NCBI RefSeq assembly: GCF_040833965.1
Contig: NZ_CP162142.1
Span: 3,020,001-3,084,000 of the forward strand
From: Leptospira sp. WS39.C2
Lineage (GTDB): Bacteria > Spirochaetota > Leptospiria > Leptospirales > Leptospiraceae
Reading direction: 5' to 3'
Length of the DNA: 64,000 bases
Positions within the stretch are counted from its first letter, which is position 1; the number at the start of each line of letters is the position of its first letter. Under the pieces are notes generated by a model that saw only the letters and a list, made by a program, of their open reading frames with translations, made no database searches and was not told the origin of the DNA. The position numbers and the translations under genes are program-made. This document shows, piece by piece, positions 1-8,983 of this stretch.

Positions 1-486
1 GCTACTTCCCTAGCTGTGTTTTGTGGAAATTCTACGAATGGACATTGATTGAAAAATAGATCCGTTTGGTTTGTCGAAACGTTATACCACTTTATATCGC
101 CACCTGACTACGGAAAGGTGAACTTTTTTAGGTTATTTTTTGCGAATGGCCTTTTGTGTTAGATTGTTTTGGGTTTCTATGGTAAATAGATGCCATTGGG
201 TGGCGGGTGGATTACCCCACCCAGTTCGATTAGGGCGGGGATCTATACCTTCTTATTACACAAAAAAAACCACTCCTCTATTGGCAATAGACACATTTGG
301 CGAAACTTCAACCCTCATACGACAACCCATAAAGCCATCGCAAAATAATCCTACGTTTTAGCGAAAATAATGTCTCTAGCATCATAGGAATTCAAAGTGA
401 ATGTATTGGAGCAAACACAAACACGAATGATCAAACAAGATTTTTGCTCGATCGTTTGAAAACTAGATTTCTAAATTTGAATGCAT
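1..486. other. Intergenic region, possible 3' end of an upstream gene
   Basis: No complete gene is supported here. Bases 3-59 read on the plus strand as an 18-codon open tail ending in TAG that could be the C-terminus of a gene starting before the window. A weak hairpin (CACCT at 101-105 with AGGTG at 116-120) followed by a T run at 123-129 could be its terminator. Bases 167-270 are repeat copy A. From 271 to 486 I see only AT-rich sequence. A 73-codon plus-strand reading frame at 140-361 lies across the repeat and has no protein-like character, so it is not called. Confidence 0.4.
167..270 (+). repeat. Dispersed GC-rich repeat, copy A
   Basis: About 104 bp. The core at 195-241 carries TTGGGTGGCGGGTGG, then CCCCACCCA, then AGGGCGGGGA. 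The same blocks in the same order occur inverted near 13547-13651 and direct near 48297-48414. The flanks also match: the copy opens with a T-rich end running into GGGT, has GGTAAAT before the core, and closes with an A run. The core can fold (TGGGTGG with CCACCCA). Its high GC stands out from the AT-rich surroundings. Confidence 0.8.
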
Positions 487-933
487 TTAAAAAAAACCAA
501 GGTTAGACTTGTTAAAAATAAACAAAACCATGATAACTACTAAACCAAATCCCACCAAGCAGTACAATCGCCACTCTTCGCTTGTATAAAAAATGGTTTC
601 ATTCCCTAATTCATTTCTAAATTGATAATATCCTATATTATCAATTTCGATAACTTTGATTGGAATAAATTCACCTTTGAATTTCTCAAAAGTCAAATGA
701 TCGTACGAAATCGGACAATCAACCTCACACTCTTTACACATTTTTTCATCATCTTGCCTAAGGATGTATAAGCAATATTTCCCTGGTAAATAGATATAAT
801 TTCCACTTTGATCCACTATTTGTTTATCTGTTAAATGCCACATTAGGATTAATATGGTAATGAAAACGGGAAGTAGTATAAGGAAAATTTTTATAATCAT
901 TTCATAGATTGAAAAAAATTTTGTTTGATTCAT
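487..933 (-). CDS. Hypothetical protein with two membrane segments
   Basis: A 148-residue protein I do not recognise. It has a hydrophobic segment at about residues 13-33 and another at about 124-141, leaving a loop of about 90 residues between them that probably faces the periplasm. The loop contains a cysteine cluster, CKECEVDC, near residue 66. The start has no clear ribosome binding site. It is separated by about 180 bp from the gene cluster upstream on the same strand, so it may be transcribed alone. No function is proposed. Confidence 0.6.
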   Translation of the reverse strand: MNQTKFFSIYEMIIKIFLILLPVFITILILMWHLTDKQIVDQSGNYIYLPGKYCLYILRQDDEKMCKECEVDCPISYDHLTFEKFKGEFIPIKVIEIDNIGYYQFRNELGNETIFYTSEEWRLYCLVGFGLVVIMVLFIFNKSNLGFF

Positions 934-1110
934 AATATTTTAAAATCTTAGCGAGATTCTATTTTATCAGAAAAATAAGCTACAAAACAAAAAACAAGTT
1001 TAAAGTAATCTAAGTTATCGCCTTTCCTTGAGAAAAATTTCACAATTCTTTCAAGTCGTGATCTGAATCAATAAATACTTTAAATCGATTTTATATTTTA
1101 ATTTCTACAA

Positions 1111-2754
1111 TTAATAACGAAGATGCAATTGCATATAACTATAACCTTCAATCGCTGATTGCCCTTGATTTGCAAAGGCTGGATTGATTGGTAAATATCC
1201 AATTTCTAATGTCTCTTGGTCTAACCCTAAAAAGTAAAATGTTGCAGCAGATACAAGCATAAGTCCCATCAAAATCACCATAGGACCTGCTACCAGTTGC
1301 CGATCCCTCCGATTTTCCGTCGGTAACGTACCAGCAATCAGTTTTAAATTTTTTGCTTTTGATTCAGCGTCATCAATGATTTGATTTTGTGTATAATACC
1401 AAAAAAAGAATTCATTAGGATTGTTTTGATAAAAAGAATTAATTGCAATAGCATTTGTTAAAGTCACTTGTGATCTTGCACCTGAATATGCTTGGCGTGA
1501 TGCATAATTCAAATAGGCATAACTTGCATAAAAGAGTAAGGCCCCGTATAACGAATAAGTAGTGAAATCTTTATAAGTATGATCTAAAAAAACATTTTGT
1601 TTATTTTTATAATAAACTTCAGTTTGCCCTTCTCGCATTTGTACATCTACAATCGTTTCTTCATCTACTTTTGCGTCAACGGCACGAAAAACGTCTATAT
1701 AACCTTCCCTTGACAATCGTAGTCGGTTCATTCCTGCAGGAATTGACAATCGTTGGATAGGAGTTTTACCTAAATATTGAATCCCCAAATACACATCTGA
1801 TTCAATATTAGATGTAACAGATATATACGAATTACTTAACTTTAAGGATAGTTTGATATCTGTCTGGAATTTTTTGCCTTTTTCAAGAAGAACATCTGCT
1901 TTATAAGGGAAAAATCCTTCTTTAAAAACAAATAAGGAACGTTTACCTATTGGAAATTTTTTATCCAATAAGGGAGTTTTCCCAATATAAATCCCATCCA
2001 AATAAACAAGTGCACCTTCTTCTTCGTTTGCCGATACACTAAACAAAGTAGTTTCCTTCCCTTGTAATTTTTCTTTTATTGATTCTCCAAGAGGCCCCAT
2101 TTCTTGATATGCTCGGATTACGGAAGTTTTGTGTTCAAAAGGAATTGTTTTCCCTTCATAATCATCAAATAAAAAAACTTTGGTACGTAACTCATTATCG
2201 CTTATCTCAAAAGTCCCAGATAGTATATAATCACAACCGAACTTTGTAGCAGCACCAAATGCTTCATCGGCTGTCAGAGGTTTTTTATCCCACATCTGTT
2301 TGATTGTGATTTTGATATAACGGGGATCTTTCTCTGGCGATACCTGTTTTTTACCGATCCTCAAATCTTCCAAATCTTTCTCATCATTGATTTCTTTCTT
2401 TTTCCTCTTCACATTAAGAGACTCAGCATCAATCTTTTCTTGCAAAGTAGAAACTGGGTTTTCGCCAAAGGAATGGTAAATGATATTTTTACGCGGATAC
2501 TCAACGTAAGTATATTCTAAATTTCTAAGATCAGAAAGCAAAACCGAAGGGATCCCTTTCATTAAATATTCTTTTGAAACATCTTCTTTGACTGCGACAA
2601 ATGGAAACATACAAAGTGTCCTATTTGTTTCAAAGGAAACACTTCCCTTGTAAGTTTGATTTGGGAAGTTATAATAATCATCGATTGAAAATAAAGGGAA
2701 TGTATTACATAGAAGTCCCAATATAAGCAAAAAAGCTGAAATTTTATGTTTCAT
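1111..2754 (-). CDS. PEGA-domain protein, exported
   Basis: A 547-residue protein with an N-terminal signal peptide (about 1-23). Two tandem PEGA repeats lie at about 247-300 and 313-370, each with the family pattern of a YxDG or YLG turn, GKTP, and a later G[FY] before a hydrophobic strand. PEGA domains are small beta-rich modules found on surface or periplasmic proteins. Before them is a domain (about 30-235) that may sense or bind a partner. After them come two hydrophobic segments at about 400-415 and 484-504. The start overlaps the end of the upstream permease gene by 11 bp, so the two are probably translated together. The link to an ABC-type permease pair suggests an envelope role, but the function is unknown. 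Confidence 0.75.
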   Translation of the reverse strand: MKHKISAFLLILGLLCNTFPLFSIDDYYNFPNQTYKGSVSFETNRTLCMFPFVAVKEDVSKEYLMKGIPSVLLSDLRNLEYTYVEYPRKNIIYHSFGENPVSTLQEKIDAESLNVKRKKKEINDEKDLEDLRIGKKQVSPEKDPRYIKITIKQMWDKKPLTADEAFGAATKFGCDYILSGTFEISDNELRTKVFLFDDYEGKTIPFEHKTSVIRAYQEMGPLGESIKEKLQGKETTLFSVSANEEEGALVYLDGIYIGKTPLLDKKFPIGKRSLFVFKEGFFPYKADVLLEKGKKFQTDIKLSLKLSNSYISVTSNIESDVYLGIQYLGKTPIQRLSIPAGMNRLRLSREGYIDVFRAVDAKVDEETIVDVQMREGQTEVYYKNKQNVFLDHTYKDFTTYSLYGALLFYASYAYLNYASRQAYSGARSQVTLTNAIAINSFYQNNPNEFFFWYYTQNQIIDDAESKAKNLKLIAGTLPTENRRDRQLVAGPMVILMGLMLVSAATFYFLGLDQETLEIGYLPINPAFANQGQSAIEGYSYMQLHLRY

Positions 2755-3514
2755 ATTTTTGATTGCGAGACCCCAATGAATAAACCAATGTTAAAATAGC
2801 GATGATCGGAAGCAAAACGGAAAAAGGAGATTTATCGAAATAATCTTTTGAAAACGAAATTTGTTCTCCGAGCCCTGGGCCTGAGTCTCCGACTGAAGTT
2901 TGGATTCCTAAATACGAAAATAGAGCCGTAGTCATTACAACTGTTGGCAATCCAGAAAAAAACAAAAATTGGAACATGGTTTTTAAGGCAGGCAGATAAT
3001 GTAATACTATTAAATGGTATGGCTTTGCTCCAAAACACAATGATGCTGCAATGTAGGGACTCGTTTGGATTTCCCTGATTTTTGCAGATAAAGTTTCATA
3101 AACCATTGCCCAATCGGAGACAAGAATTGCGATGATGACCGACAAAGGATTTTCTGGCAAAATACTGATCACTACCAAAGCGGAAAGTAAGGAAGGTATA
3201 GAAAGTGAAACGGACACAAATCCCGACAAAAGAAAATCCGATTTTTTAGGAAATACCAACCCAATTGATGAAAGCAAAAAAGAAAATACAATCGTAAGAA
3301 ACCTAGCTGGAATCACAATCATGATCGTAGACATTGAACCATAACAAAACAATGATAAGTTATCCCTACCCAAACGATCCGTTCCAAATATAAATCCATT
3401 AGAAAAAATAGGCAAATTATTATTTGTAAGATCGACATTCGAAGGAACTGGCAAAGTAGAAATTCCCCAAAGGATGGTTCCAAAAAAAATTAGGCGAATT
3501 GAATTAAGGAGCAC
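2744..3514 (-). CDS. DppC/OppC-type ABC transporter permease
   Basis: A 256-residue inner membrane permease of the oligopeptide/nickel (binding-protein-dependent) family. The GTDRLGRDNLS motif near residue 44 is the N-terminal signature of the DppC half. The EAA loop that contacts the ATPase is visible around 144-172 (IREIQTSPYIAA, then GA, then HYLP). It overlaps the DppB-like gene upstream by 11 bp and the PEGA gene downstream by 11 bp. No substrate-binding protein or ATPase gene is adjacent, which is unusual for this family; those may be encoded elsewhere. The protein is slightly short for DppC (usually about 280-300). Confidence 0.85.
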   Translation of the reverse strand: MLLNSIRLIFFGTILWGISTLPVPSNVDLTNNNLPIFSNGFIFGTDRLGRDNLSLFCYGSMSTIMIVIPARFLTIVFSFLLSSIGLVFPKKSDFLLSGFVSVSLSIPSLLSALVVISILPENPLSVIIAILVSDWAMVYETLSAKIREIQTSPYIAASLCFGAKPYHLIVLHYLPALKTMFQFLFFSGLPTVVMTTALFSYLGIQTSVGDSGPGLGEQISFSKDYFDKSPFSVLLPIIAILTLVYSLGSRNQKYET

Positions 3515-4394
3515 TTTGTATCTCCCCTGAAAAATAATTTTGTAAGTAAACCCCGATTCTGTTTAATATATAAAACAATATACCTGAATACATCAATAAT
3601 GTTGATAATAAATAAGTATCCATAGATTTTATGGAGTAATATAAAGATTTGCCAATACCAGGGAAAAAGAAAATTTCTTCAACAACCATCGCACCAGATA
3701 ACAAAGAACCAAAGTCAAGGATCAAAAGGATCAATGTTACGGGCAAAACTTTGAGAAAAATTTCAACTCGAACAATATGACTCCAAGGATAAGACCTTGT
3801 TAATAATAATTGTGTGTATTTTGAATTCGATTCTTTTTGTACCTCTGGCAAAAGGTAAAGTGCCAATCTTGCAAAAATTCTAGATCCCAATGCAATGCCC
3901 GGTAAAACAACAAAGTATGTGTTCCCAACTTCATATCCCCCTGGCGGAAACAGCTCTAACTTATAAAAAAATACAATTAACAAAAGTATTGCGACTATAA
4001 ATATTGGTGTTGATAAAATAAAATTCGAAATGAAGTTTATGGAAGTAATTAGTTTATTAGATTGAAAGTATATTGAAGTTAAGGCTAATCCAAATGCAAA
4101 TACTGCACCTAATAAAATACTAAACAAAGCCAGATGAAATGTCGCAAAAAAACGATTTCCAATATGTTCATAAACCGTTTCTCCATTTTGCGTCTGACCA
4201 CCTGACTCAAAGACTAAACGATTCCAAAATTCTAGGTAAGAAAAAATATAACTACTTTTAGGGGAATCAATATCAGAAATCCCCGAATCAGCGTATAAAT
4301 ATGATTTATCTTTTGTATGAAATTCAGAAATAAAACTACTAACGAATGACAAAAGCAGAAGAAAATAAAGAAAACGGAAAACTTCCGACTTCAC
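3504..4394 (-). CDS. DppB/OppB-type ABC transporter permease
   Basis: An inner membrane permease partner of the DppC-like protein. I choose the GTG at 4394 (296 residues) as start: it lies 4 bases after the stop of the EIIA gene and puts the first membrane helix at the very N-terminus as in DppB. The reading frame continues upstream to a TTG at 4493, but that would add a basic, non-conserved 33-residue extension overlapping the EIIA gene by 95 bp. Six hydrophobic segments and the C-terminal EAA-type loop (about 190-220) with the later VVEEIFFFPGIG motif are typical of DppB. No clear Shine-Dalgarno is seen, so translational coupling is likely. Confidence 0.82.
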   Translation of the reverse strand: MKSEVFRFLYFLLLLSFVSSFISEFHTKDKSYLYADSGISDIDSPKSSYIFSYLEFWNRLVFESGGQTQNGETVYEHIGNRFFATFHLALFSILLGAVFAFGLALTSIYFQSNKLITSINFISNFILSTPIFIVAILLLIVFFYKLELFPPGGYEVGNTYFVVLPGIALGSRIFARLALYLLPEVQKESNSKYTQLLLTRSYPWSHIVRVEIFLKVLPVTLILLILDFGSLLSGAMVVEEIFFFPGIGKSLYYSIKSMDTYLLSTLLMYSGILFYILNRIGVYLQNYFSGEIQSAP

Positions 4395-4398
4395 AGCG

Positions 4399-4860
4399 TT
4401 AACTTTTCGAAAGGAATGCCTTTTGGATTTCTTCGAAATTTTTGGCTTTGATGAGTTTTTCTCGTTCTTCTGGAATGTTGAGTGTTTTTGCAATTAATGC
4501 TAACGTTTTAATATGATCCTGAAATTTGTTTTTAGGAACGATTAACATAATAAAAATTTGAACAAGGCCATGGTCTAGTGCATCAAAATCAATTCCATTC
4601 GGTGAAATTGCCATTGCACATTTCAATTCATTCACGTAATGAACCGAACAATGTGGGATTGCTACTCCACTTCCAATGCCAGTTGACATTGATTTTTCTC
4701 GATTCATTAAGGAAGAAACAGTTTCATCTTCATGTACTGCTTCTAATGTTTGTGTGGCGACCATATGAGAGATCATTTTACGAATTGCATCTTCTTTCGT
4801 TGACGCTTTAAAGTCGAAAATGATATTTTTTGGATCCAGAATCTCCAGAAGTTGATTCAT
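4399..4860 (-). CDS. ptsN: PTS EIIA-Ntr-like phosphoacceptor protein
   Basis: A 153-residue cytoplasmic protein of the PTS EIIA type 2 (fructose/mannitol/nitrogen) family. The phosphorylated histidine is H70 in GVAIPHC, preceded by the conserved STGIGSG stretch. Length matches PtsN. In the nitrogen PTS this domain is phosphorylated by NPr and acts as a regulator rather than moving sugar. Here it sits inside an operon between RnfD-like and DppB-like genes, with no HPr, EI or sugar EIIBC nearby, which favours a regulatory role, perhaps on the neighbouring membrane proteins. That last point is inference. Confidence 0.85.
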   Translation of the reverse strand: MNQLLEILDPKNIIFDFKASTKEDAIRKMISHMVATQTLEAVHEDETVSSLMNREKSMSTGIGSGVAIPHCSVHYVNELKCAMAISPNGIDFDALDHGLVQIFIMLIVPKNKFQDHIKTLALIAKTLNIPEEREKLIKAKNFEEIQKAFLSKS

Positions 4861-4895
4861 TTGGTATTACTTACTCCCACATTTCCAAACTCGAC

Positions 4896-5786
4896 TTATT
4901 TTCCAAGAAAAACCCTGACAAATAACGATTCTATCAGAAAAAAAACGACTACTATCCATATAGCACTTATCCCCATTTTTCCTACAAAATAAGCAATAGG
5001 AAGTAAAATAAGAAAACTGACAATTGTCACATAAAACGAGCCGTAAAAATTTCTCCCTGGTGCTAATTGTAGAAAAAAGGCAAAGGAAGCAAAGGTCAAG
5101 TTCCAATCAAAACCACTGAGACCAGCACCGATTCCCCACAAATAAAACAATAAAAGCCAACCAACAAAAAAACTAATCAATATGGTTCTTCTAAAAGAAA
5201 CCCAAGCAACACATACCAATAAATAAACGCCCAAACTTTCAGCGATCGAAATGAATGGCAATGGATTTGAATAGTCTGCATTGAACCAAGGCATTGACAT
5301 TGGTAAAACGGATTTTTCTAGCGGAATACCAACAAAAGATGATAAAGAATATTCAGAACGTAAAGGGTAACCTAATAATGAAAAGGAAGTATCCAGTAGA
5401 AATAAAAAGAAAATCACATAACAAATAACTGGAAATCGTAATGAATAATATCTGATTAGAAAATAATGTAATATGTAAGTAAAGATTAAACTAATCGAAA
5501 GTAAAATTGGATTTAACCATGTATTTGGTATAACAAGAATTACTAGAAATAATTGTGAAATCAGACCCAACCAATATGGAGTTTGTTTATTACGAACACA
5601 GATTCCTAAATAAATTACAGTTATTATCGAAGATAAAATTAATGGAAGGATTGGAAGTGGAGTCACAAAAGCCAATGAACATCCAAGAAATATCATTAGT
5701 GTTATAAAATAGAAAAAATCAGCAAAAATTTCTGAAGACTTAATTCCCCAACTGTTTTCTGAAAGTATATAAAGGTTTTTTAACAT
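4896..5786 (-). CDS. RnfD/NqrB-like integral membrane protein
   Basis: A 296-residue polytopic membrane protein with about nine or ten hydrophobic segments. It is assigned to the RnfD/NqrB family mostly by its position 12 bp after an RnfC-like gene and by general topology. RnfD and NqrB normally carry covalently bound FMN on a Thr in an SGAT motif; I cannot find that motif here, so the protein is either divergent or no longer a flavoprotein. RnfA, B, E and G are not nearby. It could alternatively be an unrelated membrane anchor for the RnfC-like protein. Confidence 0.55.
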   Translation of the reverse strand: MLKNLYILSENSWGIKSSEIFADFFYFITLMIFLGCSLAFVTPLPILPLILSSIITVIYLGICVRNKQTPYWLGLISQLFLVILVIPNTWLNPILLSISLIFTYILHYFLIRYYSLRFPVICYVIFFLFLLDTSFSLLGYPLRSEYSLSSFVGIPLEKSVLPMSMPWFNADYSNPLPFISIAESLGVYLLVCVAWVSFRRTILISFFVGWLLLFYLWGIGAGLSGFDWNLTFASFAFFLQLAPGRNFYGSFYVTIVSFLILLPIAYFVGKMGISAIWIVVVFFLIESLFVRVFLGK

Positions 5787-5798
5787 AATTTTATTTGT

Positions 5799-6953
5799 TT
5801 AAACAACCTCTTCGATTCGTTTCCGAATATCAATCCCGGATGGACAATATACAGTGCAAATTCCACAATCCACACATTTATTTTTATCGAATTCTTCCTG
5901 TTTTCCTTTAATCAATTGGAAAGGATTTGCTTGGGTCGGACAATATTGATTACATTCTAAACAATCGATACAGCTAAACTCTTTTCTAATTGCAGGTAGT
6001 TTTTCATACAATGTAATCGAATAGTGTTCATAAATATTGAAGTAACCAAGTGAATTGACATCCATCGGTTTGATCGCTTCAAAAACTGTATCAAAGGAAG
6101 CAATTTTATATCGTTTATCCATATTTGTTGGGATAAATGCCAATGATTGACCATTTGTTAAAAAAAACTGGCGTGGTTCTAAATCCATCCGACCTTTTCG
6201 ATCAACTAAAAAAACAGCTAAATGTCTTTTGGTGAAAGGTTCACCAAAGTATAGTTTGCGGATGATATGATAAATTGTTTCCGCACCTAGATATAAAATT
6301 GCATTGGATTCTAGATTTTTTTTAGCCTTTGTCACATCCCAATGAAATTGTTTATGCAAAAAATATTCAGGGATACCAACAGGATGTTCAAATTTTAAAG
6401 TTTGAATTTCAAAAAAATTATGAACTTCAATTTTTGGGAAAATGGTCTTTAGCAAATCTACAAAACTTACATAAGCATCTTTCATTGAAGACAAAATCAT
6501 TTCTTCAAAATCTAAATGTTGGTACCTAGAGAATGGGGATAAGACAATTTGGAAGTTTTGATTGGATTTAAATTTAAGAAAATAATCTTTTAATGGCATT
6601 CCGTTGATATCAAATGATGCCAAAGCCCCGTCATCGAACGCTTCTATGAGAGATGTAAAATCATAAGTCTGAAATTTATAGATGGAATTGGTAGACCAAG
6701 ATCCATCTTGTTTGATTTGGAAAAATTTTTGATCAGGAGTTAGCGTTGCCACACCATTCACAGGAGCGAGCACCTTGGTTCCGTTATGCGAAAGCATAAT
6801 TTGACCATGATTGACTCGAGTTGGATAAGAATCAGAAATTTCGCTGCCCGCAGGAACGGGGATCAGGAATTGACCCTGAATCGTCCGTTCTTTTTTATTT
6901 TCAGTTTTGTGAAATTTACGAGCGAAGGCGCGAGGTAACCTGGGAAACAACAC
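5799..6953 (-). CDS. RnfC-like iron-sulfur protein
   Basis: A 384-residue protein. The C-terminus has two 4Fe-4S clusters of the 2x[4Fe-4S] ferredoxin type: C328/C331/C334/C338 (CIDCLECNQYC) and C360/C363/C366/C370 (CVDCGICTVYC). The middle (about 200-290) matches the RnfC pattern in which a GxP loop is followed by the SLBB-like barrel. The N-terminus (about 25-80) looks like the barrel-sandwich domain. The glycine-rich GGAGFPT loop that binds FMN/NADH in RnfC and NuoF is not visible, so electron input is unclear. In Rnf complexes this subunit passes electrons between NADH and ferredoxin at the inner membrane. The gene begins 12 bp after the small Cys-rich gene. Confidence 0.72.
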   Translation of the reverse strand: MLFPRLPRAFARKFHKTENKKERTIQGQFLIPVPAGSEISDSYPTRVNHGQIMLSHNGTKVLAPVNGVATLTPDQKFFQIKQDGSWSTNSIYKFQTYDFTSLIEAFDDGALASFDINGMPLKDYFLKFKSNQNFQIVLSPFSRYQHLDFEEMILSSMKDAYVSFVDLLKTIFPKIEVHNFFEIQTLKFEHPVGIPEYFLHKQFHWDVTKAKKNLESNAILYLGAETIYHIIRKLYFGEPFTKRHLAVFLVDRKGRMDLEPRQFFLTNGQSLAFIPTNMDKRYKIASFDTVFEAIKPMDVNSLGYFNIYEHYSITLYEKLPAIRKEFSCIDCLECNQYCPTQANPFQLIKGKQEEFDKNKCVDCGICTVYCPSGIDIRKRIEEVV

Positions 6954-6965
6954 GCCAGTTATGAT

Positions 6966-7244
6966 TTAGACGGCTTTCACCATGTAGATTTCGTCTTTGA
7001 TTGGGAGTTCTTTTTTCAAGTTTTTGATATAAGGTAGAATCTCTCCCATTTCCTCGTAGTATTCGCAATTAGTTTGCATACGACGAGCTACGGTAAAATA
7101 TTTATAAAGTTTTTCTTCACCGGAACGTTTTGACCATTTCTTCTTGTTACATTTCACTCGAAGAATGTATTTATCTTGTTCCGACTCGTATTGGCGAACC
7201 ACAACACAATGCAAACAGTTCGCGCAGTAGACTTTTTCACTCAT
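6966..7244 (-). CDS. Small Cys-rich hypothetical protein
   Basis: A 92-residue, basic, soluble protein. Five cysteines (C7, C10, C13, C32, C60) suggest a small metal-binding fold (zinc or iron-sulfur). A good ribosome binding site, AGGGG, lies 8 bases before the ATG. It is the first gene of a probable seven-gene minus-strand operon, followed after 12 bp by the RnfC-like gene. I do not recognise the family. A role as an accessory factor for the Fe-S protein next to it is possible but is only a guess from position. Confidence 0.75.
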   Translation of the reverse strand: MSEKVYCANCLHCVVVRQYESEQDKYILRVKCNKKKWSKRSGEEKLYKYFTVARRMQTNCEYYEEMGEILPYIKNLKKELPIKDEIYMVKAV

Positions 7245-7321
7245 GGATGACCCCTGGACCTAGGTTGAATTTACAGCTTTTTGGAAGGAAAGGTTTCGTC
7301 AAGTAAGTACCATCGCCTTTC

Positions 7322-8863
7322 CTAAGCGACGGCACGAAGTTCCTTTTCTGCTTTGGTCGCTGGTTTGAATTTCCAAAACGACTCCGCTACAGAAAGATAT
7401 GAGACATAGAAAAATCCGATGGAATAGAGAACCATAAAACCGATCATATACGGTTTTCCTACCATAAAGGATAAATAAATGCAAAATAGGCAATACGCAC
7501 CCATAAAGAATTCTAGGAAAGCACGGTAATCCACAGGAACCACATATTTGATTTTGTCCTGCAAACTATCCCCTTCTTTCTCAATGCGAAGTTTTGGTGT
7601 GCGTTTGAAACCTGATTGGATGCCAAAAACTGCTTCCATCCAAGCATAAGTATTCATTACGGCAATACCAGTTCCAATCATCACGAGGACTGGAAGGTAA
7701 ATGAGTTTGGATTTCCAGTTTTTGTGGATTTCCCTTTGAGAATATGCGTAAAAAATAACAGGGCCCATCGATCCAATGGAAAGGAAAGCTGCCGATCCAA
7801 ATAAAATTTCCATCGGGAGGTCTTCCATTTTGAATCCAGCCCAGTATTCCATAAGGAGAAGTGGTGCTGTGAGTAAGATATTGATGATCATCAGTGGGTG
7901 AACGGAATAATTGATAAGGTGAGTGATCGCTTCCCCTTTAATTTTCCAAGACTCGTTCGATTTCCAAATCCGTGGAATGAGTTTGACCGCAGTTTGGATG
8001 GACCCTTTACACCAACGGAATTGTTGAGCCTTATAGGCATTCATCGTCGCAGGAATTTCTGCCTTACAAACTACATCTTTAATGTAACGGAATTTCCAAC
8101 CTTTGAGTTCTGCACGGTAAGAAAGATCAAAATCCTCTGTAAGAGTATCATGTTCCCAACCACCTGCATCTTCAATGCATGATCGTCTCCAAATCCCAGC
8201 AGTTCCATTGAAGTTCATCCAAAGACTGGAACCATTTCGTGCCACTTGTTCGATCATAAAGTGACCATCAATTCCAAAACTTTGAGCTTTGGTTAAAATA
8301 TTATAAGTTTCGTTGATATGACCCCATCGCGTTTGAACCATTCCAATGGATTCGTCATCGAAATATCCCATGGTACGAAGTAAAAAATCAGAGTCAGGAG
8401 TAAAATCCGCATCAAAAATTGCGATGTAATCCCCTTTTGCTTTTGCCATCCCTTCATCTAATGCACCAGCCTTGTGGCCTTTACGATTGGTTCTATGAAC
8501 GTGTTCGATCCAAATCCCTTTTTTCTTGTACTGGGAAACAAGACCCGCAACCTTTTCAATGGTCTCGTCCGTAGAATCATCAAGGACTTGGATTTGTAGT
8601 TTTTTAGCAGGGTATTGTAAATTACAAGCAGACTCAATCAAACGATCGACAACGTAAAACTCATTGAAGATGGGAAGTTGGACTGTTACAGTCGGTAAGT
8701 TTTTGTCCTTTAGGGAGAGGATCTTTGTTTCATCCTCAGCACAGTTTTCTTTGTATCGGCTATACAAAAAAACCATCAGGTAAGTATGTAAACCGAAGTA
8801 AAACAACATCACAATGTCAAAACCGTAAAGAACCAAAAAGGATATAGATAAGAACGTTAGCAT
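7322..8863 (-). CDS. Processive family 2 glycosyltransferase (cellulose/mannan synthase-like)
   Basis: An inner membrane beta-glycosyltransferase of 513 residues from the ATG at 8863; a TTG 39 bp upstream is possible but adds a non-conserved tail. The GT2 catalytic set is complete: DDST at about 95, DAD at about 151 (metal/UDP binding), TED at about 242 (catalytic base) and QFRW at about 281, the signature of processive synthases. One membrane helix precedes the catalytic domain and about five follow it (from about residue 320). The overall shape resembles CslA glucomannan synthases and curdlan-like synthases. The polymer cannot be told from sequence. It is divergently transcribed from the next gene and has no BcsB/BcsC-type partner nearby. 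Confidence 0.88.
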   Translation of the reverse strand: MLTFLSISFLVLYGFDIVMLFYFGLHTYLMVFLYSRYKENCAEDETKILSLKDKNLPTVTVQLPIFNEFYVVDRLIESACNLQYPAKKLQIQVLDDSTDETIEKVAGLVSQYKKKGIWIEHVHRTNRKGHKAGALDEGMAKAKGDYIAIFDADFTPDSDFLLRTMGYFDDESIGMVQTRWGHINETYNILTKAQSFGIDGHFMIEQVARNGSSLWMNFNGTAGIWRRSCIEDAGGWEHDTLTEDFDLSYRAELKGWKFRYIKDVVCKAEIPATMNAYKAQQFRWCKGSIQTAVKLIPRIWKSNESWKIKGEAITHLINYSVHPLMIINILLTAPLLLMEYWAGFKMEDLPMEILFGSAAFLSIGSMGPVIFYAYSQREIHKNWKSKLIYLPVLVMIGTGIAVMNTYAWMEAVFGIQSGFKRTPKLRIEKEGDSLQDKIKYVVPVDYRAFLEFFMGAYCLFCIYLSFMVGKPYMIGFMVLYSIGFFYVSYLSVAESFWKFKPATKAEKELRAVA

Positions 8864-8983
8864 AGTTATAGTCAAATTCGGCAAAAGGGGGCATTTGGTC
8901 AAACATTTTGTGCACTGCCAAATAAAAATAGAATTTCTTTAGTTTGCGAACAATCCCCTTACCACAACCTTGGTAGCTATTCT

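Noticed and set aside
140..361. A 73-codon plus-strand reading frame
   Set aside because: It crosses repeat copy A, has no ribosome binding site and reads as a non-protein-like string.
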